From: Candidatus Aminicenantota bacterium
GTDB taxonomy: Bacteria; Acidobacteriota; Aminicenantia; Aminicenantales; Aminicenantaceae
NCBI GenBank assembly: GCA_023135995.1
Contig: JAGLRY010000286.1
Coordinates: forward strand, 1-5,270
Direction: 5' to 3'
DNA length: 5,270 nt
The position numbers and the translations under genes were made by a program. Below are positions 1 to 5,270 of this stretch, piece by piece (position 1 is the stretch's first letter; the number at the start of each line of letters is the position of its first letter). The notes below the pieces were generated by a model. It worked only from the letters and a program-made list of their open reading frames with translations, searched no databases and was not told the origin of the DNA.

Positions 1-201
1 ACATCACGCTCAAGGGATTATGAATTCGGCTATATCGAGTTCACTCTGGAGGAGGAAAAAAACAAAGGCGAGGGTTACCTCATCCACACGGCCAAGATCG
101 ATCTTACCCCAGAGGGCAAGGTCTCGATCGAAACTCTGGGCACAAATCCCCACAGACTGCAAAACGTCAAACAAATAATCCCAAAAGAAAAAAAGAAATA
201 A
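1..201 (+). CDS. C-terminal fragment of an unidentified protein (5' end outside window)
   Basis: Frame 1 is open from the first base to a TAA at 199-201 and gives 66 residues; the start lies upstream of the window. The peptide begins TSRSRDYEFGYIEF and has an alternating polar/hydrophobic pattern typical of beta strands (GYIEFTLEEE, EGYLIHTAKIDL, GKVSIETLG). It ends in a basic lysine tail (IIPKEKKK). Codon choice, the GC-rich third positions and the abrupt change to AT-rich sequence after the stop all support real coding. I do not recognise the family and assign no function. The next gene starts 150 bases later with its own ribosome binding site, so co-transcription cannot be shown. No terminator hairpin with a T-run follows the stop. 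Confidence 0.72.
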   Translation, partial: TSRSRDYEFGYIEFTLEEEKNKGEGYLIHTAKIDLTPEGKVSIETLGTNPHRLQNVKQIIPKEKKK

Positions 202-338
202 ACACAACGTTTCTCATACGAATAACAAGGTAATTTTTAGAGGGAAGGGTTTAATTTCTAAAACCTCCAGGGCTATACAAGCTTTGGCCAAACTGAAGTA
301 AAATTGATGTTTTCTTCCCAATATTTTAGATAATAAAA

Positions 339-344
339 GGGGAG
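339..344 (+). promoter_or_regulatory. Ribosome binding site of the PLD-like gene
   Basis: GGGGAG lies 7 bases before the ATG at 352, a normal Shine-Dalgarno position. It supports this start, which also places a complete signal peptide at the N terminus. Confidence 0.8.
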
Positions 345-351
345 ACATTCC

Positions 352-3300
352 ATGAAAAAGTTCATTCATCATCGTAATATCACACTTCTTTTTCTTATCC
401 ATTTAACCTTCTTCTCATCATTAGTACAGGCGCAAGAACAACCCATACCCGAACAGGGAGAGTGGATCAAGTCGATGGGATTTCCCCAAAAATGGAAACC
501 CCACCTCGGCGCACTTCTCGACTGGAACAGCGGCGGAGGCAGCACATTCGGTGGGGAATTCCACCTTGGCATTTACCGCGATGTTCTGAACCCGATCTCG
601 GGTATATTCGGCCTCACAGGGGAGGGGTATATCAAAGCTGTCGGGGGAAAAACGGATGGAGGATTGCGTTTGCTCGGGACGATCAATATTCTGCATCTCC
701 AGGCAGGTGTCGATTACTCTTTCGAAAAAGATAAAGCCTACTTTATTCTCTCTCTGCTTATCCCCGGAAGGAGAGGGGGGCCCTTTGGAACAGGGGGGAG
801 AGTTCGTATCGATTGGATCCCCAAAGCCGGTCCGACCTTTAGTATCGGCCTCGAAATCCCCATCGGACAGAAATACATGGGAAAAACCCGCCCTCGAATG
901 GACCATGTACGGCTTCCCAAAGCCCCCAAGCCGGAAGAAGTGATCTATAAATCCACACCAGAGCTTGAGGAGTCTCTCAAGAAGATCCGGTTTTCAGCCG
1001 ATTGGATCAACAGATTCACAACTCCCTTCTTTGATCAGAAACGCAAAACCGACGAAGAACACCTGGAGGTTTTCCAAGAGAAACTCAAAGAGTTTAAGAA
1101 CCATATCCAACAAAAGAGCGAAGATTTCCCCCAAGGACGCTCTTATCGTGCGGAAATCGATTTCTTTCACGAGGAGCTCAATAGAGCCTTCAACATCGCC
1201 TTAGGATCTGGGGATGACTCTGGTGAGGACACTCCAGGAGTTCGCATTTCACAACAGGCGAGAAAAATCCTTCTCGATGAAGTGATCCTGCCATACAACC
1301 GGCTATTGGGTGAGTGGAAAAAAAACGACAACCTTCTCGGCCTCGGCAACAGGGCTTACCAGCGTTTTATCAAGTGGGTGGATGATAATCCTGAGATATC
1401 CCCTAAATATCGTCCAGCTGTGAAATATATCTTCCAAAGACTCATAGAGTTTATGGAAGAAAACCGGGCGGGATCAAGGAAATACTGGGAAGACACACGT
1501 CTTGTCTGGATTCCCATGCATTATGCTCTAAAATGGGAAGACTTTAACACACAGGAAGAACTGAATGCCATCCTGGAAAAAGCTGTCGAAGAGAAATTTA
1601 CGCAAGGAAACGATGTCTACTACGTCATCGGCGGACAGTTCCAGCTTGAGCTCGCTCGAATGATTCAAGAAGCGGAAGACTATCACGTTCTCTGGATACA
1701 TGATTACAAAGGTATTAACGGCGTAGGAGATCCCGATGAAATCGCGTACAGAATGACACGTGAGGGCTATCTTCGTGCTTTGATCAACGCTGTAAAGAAT
1801 TTTGAAATTACGCAAAAAATTCCGGTCTATATGATTTTACTGGACCAGCACTATTATGAGATCAATAAAAGTAGTCTTTTTCTCAGATTGCTGGAAAATC
1901 CGTTGGAGTACAAACTCGACTTGCCTTCAAGGTTTGAGGAGTGGGAAAAGGAAATCGCCAAAACACAGGAAGAGCTCAGAGAAGCGGTGGCGGCATCTCC
2001 GGCCCTCCAGGCAAGCCAAAAGAAGTATGGAAAAAAATGGCTGTTAAACAAAGTGAAGGTCCACATCAATATCACGCATCCTCCAGATTTTTCCTTCACG
2101 AGCTCCCATATTTTCCGCTATATGCCCTTTATTCCCGATAATGTTATGCGGGATCACCGGAAGATCACTTTTTTTGACGTAACCGAGCTCGATCCAGGAA
2201 AAGGGGAAGCCATGTATACAGGCGTTGGCATTGGAGAACATTACGCCAGCCCTACATGGGACGACAGGTCTATTCTTGCCCGGGGACCTTCGCTTGTCGC
2301 CTTAAAGGATTCCGCGCGCGAGCTTCTTCTCACGAATGGATTCAAAGATGAAGAAATCCCCGCCCCACTGCGGTCATTACCCATACCGGATAACTATAAG
2401 GAAATGGTGAACGCGCTGGAAGGGGAGGGATGGAACGCCACAGCGCTTCAGGCCCACAATTTCCCAGGCTTTGGCCCCAAACCAGCTAATCTTGTAAAGG
2501 CCACTCTCTATAATTTGATGCCTAGCGGCTCGCATCTCTATATTCCGGATTCCCTCTGGAACAGCCCCTTTTGGGCCGGGATGCTGATCGGAGCTGCGCT
2601 GCGTGGTTGTAAAGTCCTTATCATCGCCCCCTCACTCAATAATGCCCCGAGTGCAGGCACTCCACAGATGTCGCGGGCAAACGAAATATTCACACGTTTT
2701 GTCGTTATCCAGAACGACATGCGCGAGGAGATCGAATCCGCCGGCGGTATGTTTAAAGTGGGCGTTTACAATTTAGACATAGACGTCTTTGATATAGTAG
2801 GTCGGGCGAAGACCTTTGTGGAGGGAATTAAAAACATTGACTGGTACGATGAGGTCTTCCCATTCGATTCAGCCACTATCGAAGAAATCAAAGATCTGGC
2901 TGAATATCTGGAATCTCAAGGATTTGAGCCAAGTTATTTGGCTCAAGACAAAGAAAAACGTAAACCGAAGCTTCATTCCAAAGCACAATTTTTTGGCTCA
3001 TTCCAAGCCTTATCTTCTCTCCTCGAGATCGATGGGTGGGGAAAATTGATCCGCGAAGATGTATTGATAAAGGCTAAAGCTCTGATGAGCGATACATACA
3101 TCGGAGTCAAAGATCTCAGGTCACAGGTCTCAGAAGATCGCCATGCTATGGTGGAGAAATGGTATACTTCCCTCACTCCTGAGCAACATGAGAAAATGAT
3201 CTTTTATTTGACTGTAGGCTCACATAACCAGGATTACAGGAGCAAGATTCAGGATGGTGAGGTCACCTACGTTGTGAGTCATCTCAATGCTTTGATCGGT

Positions 3301-3429
3301 TACTTAGATTTTGTGGGCTTGATCGGCCGGACGACCTGGGTAGATAGCGTTGAAGAGATGGAAGAGCTCCTGCCCCGCTACACCGGATTTATGTACAACA
3401 TCGGACGCTACATCAAAAACGCCCTTTGA
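352..3429 (+). CDS. Secreted phospholipase D superfamily protein with an N-terminal beta-barrel-like domain
   Basis: This 1025-residue protein probably cleaves or transfers phosphodiester bonds, perhaps in phospholipids, in the periplasm or at the outer membrane. Seen: a signal peptide (basic MKK, hydrophobic core 10-25, likely cut after VQA at 27); a Gly/aromatic-rich segment 50-172 with about eight alternating strands; a helix-rich region about 190-415; then a PLD-like fold from about 420. The first PLD half has GGQF at 427-430 and the core motif H602-x-K604-x4-D609, followed by W636-DD and RGPSLVAL (644-651), as PLD enzymes have after the first HKD. The second half has a strand/helix AALRGCKVLIIAP (748-760), H875-x-K877 followed by Gly882 instead of Asp, and GSHN (956-959), RS (963-964), GE (969-970). 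PLD enzymes use the two histidines through a phosphohistidine intermediate. Substrate and exact family are unknown. Superfamily membership is secure; activity is less so because of the altered second site. A non-catalytic or nuclease-like role is possible. Confidence 0.9.
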   Translation: MKKFIHHRNITLLFLIHLTFFSSLVQAQEQPIPEQGEWIKSMGFPQKWKPHLGALLDWNSGGGSTFGGEFHLGIYRDVLNPISGIFGLTGEGYIKAVGGKTDGGLRLLGTINILHLQAGVDYSFEKDKAYFILSLLIPGRRGGPFGTGGRVRIDWIPKAGPTFSIGLEIPIGQKYMGKTRPRMDHVRLPKAPKPEEVIYKSTPELEESLKKIRFSADWINRFTTPFFDQKRKTDEEHLEVFQEKLKEFKNHIQQKSEDFPQGRSYRAEIDFFHEELNRAFNIALGSGDDSGEDTPGVRISQQARKILLDEVILPYNRLLGEWKKNDNLLGLGNRAYQRFIKWVDDNPEISPKYRPAVKYIFQRLIEFMEENRAGSRKYWEDTRLVWIPMHYALKWEDFNTQEELNAILEKAVEEKFTQGNDVYYVIGGQFQLELARMIQEAEDYHVLWIHDYKGINGVGDPDEIAYRMTREGYLRALINAVKNFEITQKIPVYMILLDQHYYEINKSSLFLRLLENPLEYKLDLPSRFEEWEKEIAKTQEELREAVAASPALQASQKKYGKKWLLNKVKVHINITHPPDFSFTSSHIFRYMPFIPDNVMRDHRKITFFDVTELDPGKGEAMYTGVGIGEHYASPTWDDRSILARGPSLVALKDSARELLLTNGFKDEEIPAPLRSLPIPDNYKEMVNALEGEGWNATALQAHNFPGFGPKPANLVKATLYNLMPSGSHLYIPDSLWNSPFWAGMLIGAALRGCKVLIIAPSLNNAPSAGTPQMSRANEIFTRFVVIQNDMREEIESAGGMFKVGVYNLDIDVFDIVGRAKTFVEGIKNIDWYDEVFPFDSATIEEIKDLAEYLESQGFEPSYLAQDKEKRKPKLHSKAQFFGSFQALSSLLEIDGWGKLIREDVLIKAKALMSDTYIGVKDLRSQVSEDRHAMVEKWYTSLTPEQHEKMIFYLTVGSHNQDYRSKIQDGEVTYVVSHLNALIGYLDFVGLIGRTTWVDSVEEMEELLPRYTGFMYNIGRYIKNAL

Positions 3430-3567
3430 TTCTCTGTTAGCCAAACAAATAAATATATGATTATCGCAACTCCGGCAATCTCTTCCTCGCATCCTTCTCC
3501 TCTGCTATCTTCGGCGTATCATCTTTCCAGAGGCTTATGATCATGGAGCTCTAACTTTGTGTTCCAG

Positions 3568-3589
3568 CTATTGTACTAAAGTACAATAG
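3568..3589. promoter_or_regulatory. Perfect 10+2+10 palindrome, probable operator
   Basis: The arms CTATTGTACT (3568-3577) and AGTACAATAG (3580-3589) are exact reverse complements separated by AA. The two-base gap and the lack of a following T-run argue against a terminator and fit a binding site for a dimeric regulator. The right arm overlaps the first three bases of the predicted -35 box of the downstream barrel gene, where a bound protein would block RNA polymerase. The regulator is not in the window and I cannot name its family. Confidence 0.6.
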
Positions 3590-3615
3590 ACAGATATACA
3601 ACAATAAAGTATTAT
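3587..3615 (+). promoter_or_regulatory. Sigma70-type promoter of the small barrel gene
   Basis: TAGACA (3587-3592) matches the -35 consensus at 5 of 6 positions. TATTAT (3610-3615) matches the -10 consensus at 5 of 6. The spacer is exactly 17 bases. Transcription would start near 3622, leaving a leader of about 27 bases that contains the AGGAGG site. A weaker overlapping pair, TTGTAC/TATACA (3572-3577 and 3595-3600, also 17 bases apart), is an alternative. Confidence 0.6.
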
Positions 3616-3635
3616 GATCTATTCAACTTCAAAAT

Positions 3636-3641
3636 AGGAGG
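3636..3641 (+). promoter_or_regulatory. Ribosome binding site AGGAGG of the small barrel gene
   Basis: This full AGGAGG is 7 bases before the ATG at 3649 and is the strongest Shine-Dalgarno match in the window. It predicts high translation, as expected of an abundant outer-membrane protein. Confidence 0.88.
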
Positions 3642-3648
3642 CTCTTTT

Positions 3649-4281
3649 ATGAAAATCAAAAGACTATTATTTGTTTTTGCGTTGATGGCTCTCATGTCAA
3701 CGATGTCCTTGGCGCAACAGTTTGAGATCACTCCCTTCGCAGGCTATCGCACCAGTGGAAGCTTCGACCTTGCGGAAAACGTCCTAGATTACAGCAACGT
3801 GAAGATCAATGACGGTTTTACCTACGGACTATCACTCGGATACAGGGTGAATGAGGTCTTCACGATAGAAGCAATGTGGAGCCGCACGAGTACTAGTCTG
3901 TTGGCTGAAGTGCAAGGAGCGGACACCGCCGATCTGTTTGATCTTTATGTGGACCAATTTCACCTTAACTTTCTTTTCTTTGTAGGTCAGCGCATGGCTG
4001 CGGTGCAGCCCTATGTGCTCCTAGGCCTGGGTGCAACCTATTTTAATCCCAAGCCCAGTGAAGCCAACGGCGAGACTCGCTTTTCCGGGAGTATGGGGCT
4101 CGGTTTCGTGGCGATGTTCAGCGAAATGGCTGGCATCAGGTTGCAGGCGAAATGGGCTCCGACTTACATCAACACGACGAATGCCCTATTCCTCGATTGG
4201 TGGGGTAATCCCTGGGTCGTTCCGGTCAATAATTACATGTCTCAGTGGGAATTTACGGGAGGAATTGTCTTCCGTTTTTAA
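3649..4281 (+). CDS. Outer-membrane beta-barrel protein, about eight strands (OmpA/OmpW-like size)
   Basis: This 210-residue protein probably forms a small barrel in the outer membrane. Seen: a signal peptide (MKIKR, hydrophobic core to about 19, cut likely after SLA at 22), then alternating amphipathic strands at about 24-33, 56-66, 69-80, 100-112, 118-131, 144-156, 160-170 and 199-210. The segment QPYVLLGLGATYF (120-132) resembles the conserved penultimate-half strand of OmpW/outer-membrane beta-barrel families. The chain ends in GGIVFRF; a C-terminal Phe is the usual signal for insertion by the BAM complex. Between strands lie long polar loops (about 34-55, 81-99, 171-198), the last rich in Trp and Asn. 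No periplasmic peptidoglycan-binding domain is present, so it is a barrel only. The start is fixed by AGGAGG and the signal peptide. It could be a small-molecule pore, an adhesin-like or a structural barrel; the sequence does not say which. Confidence 0.88.
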   Translation: MKIKRLLFVFALMALMSTMSLAQQFEITPFAGYRTSGSFDLAENVLDYSNVKINDGFTYGLSLGYRVNEVFTIEAMWSRTSTSLLAEVQGADTADLFDLYVDQFHLNFLFFVGQRMAAVQPYVLLGLGATYFNPKPSEANGETRFSGSMGLGFVAMFSEMAGIRLQAKWAPTYINTTNALFLDWWGNPWVVPVNNYMSQWEFTGGIVFRF

Positions 4282-4392
4282 TAGACCTACTGATTAGTTA
4301 AAAAGATTTGGAAGTGTACAACAGAAAAAAACTATCGTAAGCAAAAGCAGGAAAAAGATACGAAACTCACGAAAAAAACTTTGATGATTTCT

Positions 4393-4406
4393 TTGATTTT
4401 TATCAA
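4393..4406. promoter_or_regulatory. Exact FNR/CRP-family consensus site TTGAT-N4-ATCAA
   Basis: TTGAT TTTT ATCAA matches every fixed base of the FNR/Anr/FixK consensus, and the symmetry extends one more pair (T4392 and A4407). Its centre (about 4399.5) lies only 31 bases before the ATG at 4431. Activation from the usual -41.5 position would put the transcription start inside the gene, so if the site is real, repression is the likelier mode. A half-site-like CTTTGAT also occurs at 4379-4385, 12 bases before the CTTTGAT at 4391-4397. A chance match in AT-rich DNA cannot be excluded. Confidence 0.35.
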
Positions 4407-4420
4407 AATAGTTCTTTGAC

Positions 4421-4424
4421 GGAG
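4421..4424 (+). promoter_or_regulatory. Ribosome binding site that decides the start of the last gene
   Basis: GGAG sits 6 bases before the ATG at 4431. An in-frame TTG at 4416 lies upstream of this site and has no Shine-Dalgarno sequence of its own, so the ATG is preferred. Confidence 0.75.
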
Positions 4425-4430
4425 AAGAAA

Positions 4431-5246
4431 ATGTGTTTGACTAGATACGTTGTGATTCAGCGACTAAGCATCTTTGTTGCGATATTATTCGTGATATCAA
4501 ATTTAACAATTGCACAGGATGAAGCGGCTCTTGCCAAAGCGGCTCAGAACCCTCTGGCTAGCATGATCAGCCTGCCTTTCCAGAACAACACCAGCTTCGG
4601 CCTGGGATCATACGACCGAACCCAGAACGTCCTTAATATCCAACCGGTTTATCCATTCGCTGGTAAGAAGTGGAATATCATCACCCGTACGATTCTTCCA
4701 GTGATCAGTCAACCGGATATCACTCAAGATACTGGCGGGACCACAGGTTTAGGGGACATAACGCTTACAGCCTGGTTGTCTCCAGCTAAAGCCAGCAACA
4801 TGACCTGGGGGATTGGCTCGGTTGTGATGCTCCCGACATCGACAGACGATGCTCTGGGTGCAGGTCGATGGGGCATCGGCCCTTCAGTTGTGGCTCTGGT
4901 GATGCCCGGCAAATGGGTGGTCGGTGGTCTGATCAGCAACATCTGGTCGGTTGGAGGAGGTTCAGAGAAACAGGATGTTAACCAGCTGCTCTTTCAGTAT
5001 TTCATAAATTACAATTTGCCTGCTGGATGGTATCTGGCATCGGCTCCAGTCATCGCTGCCAACTGGAAGGCACCTGAGGGCCAAAAATGGGTTGTGCCCT
5101 TCGGTATCGGTGTAGGGAAGATCCATCGCTTCGGTAAACAGCCTGTGAACATGTCGGCCCATGTTTACTTTAACGCCGTTAAGCCAGACATCGGCCCGGA
5201 CTGGACTCTTCGTTTGCAGCTTCAGTTAATGTTCCCAAAAAAATAA
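4431..5246 (+). CDS. Outer-membrane 'transporter' family protein (phenol MetA / 'neuromedin U' type)
   Basis: This 271-residue protein is probably an outer-membrane channel-like barrel; the family is often annotated 'transporter' or, misleadingly, 'neuromedin U', and its substrates are largely undefined. Seen (numbered from the ATG): a signal peptide with Arg5 and Arg11, hydrophobic core 12-28, cut likely after TIA at 28; then the family-typical opening AALAKAAQNPLASM (32-45), SLPFQNN (48-54 region) and YDRTQNVLNIQPVYPF (61-76). Further family marks are TTGLGDITLTAWLSP (104-118) and LPTSTDDALGAGRWGIGPS (134-152). The rest is alternating beta strands with Trp-rich turns, ending in the strand LRLQLQLMF followed by PKK rather than a terminal aromatic residue. 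The ATG at 4431 is chosen over an in-frame TTG at 4416 because GGAG lies between them at the right distance. The gap to the preceding gene is 149 bases and carries an FNR-like site. Family assignment rests on remembered motifs and is fairly sure; transport function is not shown. Confidence 0.88.
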   Translation: MCLTRYVVIQRLSIFVAILFVISNLTIAQDEAALAKAAQNPLASMISLPFQNNTSFGLGSYDRTQNVLNIQPVYPFAGKKWNIITRTILPVISQPDITQDTGGTTGLGDITLTAWLSPAKASNMTWGIGSVVMLPTSTDDALGAGRWGIGPSVVALVMPGKWVVGGLISNIWSVGGGSEKQDVNQLLFQYFINYNLPAGWYLASAPVIAANWKAPEGQKWVVPFGIGVGKIHRFGKQPVNMSAHVYFNAVKPDIGPDWTLRLQLQLMFPKK

Positions 5247-5270
5247 AATATTTCGTTTGAATTTTATGCT

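Noticed and set aside
248..265. Inverted repeat GGTTT ... AAACC downstream of the first, partial gene
   Set aside because: It has only five base pairs with an eight-base AT-rich loop and no following T-run, so it does not qualify as a terminator.
283..292. Palindrome TTTGGCCAAA
   Set aside because: Ten bases is short enough to occur by chance, and no promoter element is placed around it.
304..334. Possible promoter TTGATG ... GATAAT before the PLD-like gene
   Set aside because: The spacer is 19 bases, the -35 match is poor, and transcription would start on the ribosome binding site. The real promoter may be further upstream or in the preceding gene.
421..906. A 161-residue reverse-strand open frame within the PLD-like gene
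   Set aside because: It lies wholly opposite a gene with clear domain motifs and a good ribosome site, and its own product has no recognisable features. It is a shadow frame.
1699..1731. H450-D-Y-K453 considered as the first HKD-type motif of the PLD-like protein
   Set aside because: The spacing is HxxK rather than HxK, and a canonical HxKx4D motif with its usual followers is present at 602-609; this segment fits an early strand of the first PLD half instead.
3457..3540. A 27-codon open frame (MIIATPAISSSHP...) in the gap after the PLD-like gene
   Set aside because: There is no Shine-Dalgarno sequence before its ATG, the composition is low-complexity Ser/Pro, and it has no recognisable domain; it is more likely random open sequence.
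4392..4407. TTTGAT-TTTT-ATCAAA as a transcription terminator for the small barrel gene
   Set aside because: The stem is six pairs, mostly A-T, over 100 bases past the stop codon and without a T-run after it. A protein-binding site is the better reading.

Overview
The window carries four genes, all on the + strand, and every complete one encodes an exported envelope protein. Three are complete and one is cut by the left edge. The organism is very probably a Gram-negative (diderm) bacterium. There are three Sec-type signal peptides, two probable outer-membrane beta-barrels (one ending in Phe), purine-rich Shine-Dalgarno sites 6-7 bases before each complete gene, and middling GC content with AT-rich gaps. 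I cannot name the phylum from the sequence.

Layout: 1-201 is the last 66 codons of an unidentified gene. 352-3429 encodes a 1025-residue secreted protein. It has a signal peptide, a glycine-rich beta domain of about 120 residues that looks like a small outer-membrane barrel, a helical region of about 230 residues, and a phospholipase D (PLD) superfamily domain. The first PLD half-site is canonical (H602-x-K604-x4-D609). The second is split: H875-x-K877 is followed by Gly where Asp is expected, and the matching GSxN/RS/GE strand appears only at residues 956-970. 3649-4281 encodes a 210-residue, probably eight-stranded outer-membrane beta-barrel. 4431-5246 encodes a 271-residue outer-membrane protein of the 'transporter' (phenol-degradation MetA / 'neuromedin U') type.

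The gaps are 150, 219 and 149 bases, with no convincing intrinsic terminator in any. They are large enough for separate promoters. The 219-base gap holds a good sigma70-type promoter (TAGACA, 17 bases, TATTAT) whose -35 box overlaps a perfect 10+2+10 palindrome, a probable repressor operator. The 149-base gap holds an exact FNR/CRP-family consensus (TTGAT-N4-ATCAA) close to the start of the last gene.

How the genes work together is uncertain. The shared theme is the outer membrane: a lipid- or phosphodiester-acting enzyme that may be anchored by its own beta domain, beside two barrel proteins. The separate gaps and regulatory sites argue for independently controlled genes rather than one operon. 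There are no tRNA or rRNA genes, CRISPR arrays, insertion sequences or phage genes in the window, and no gene-free stretch longer than 300 bases.
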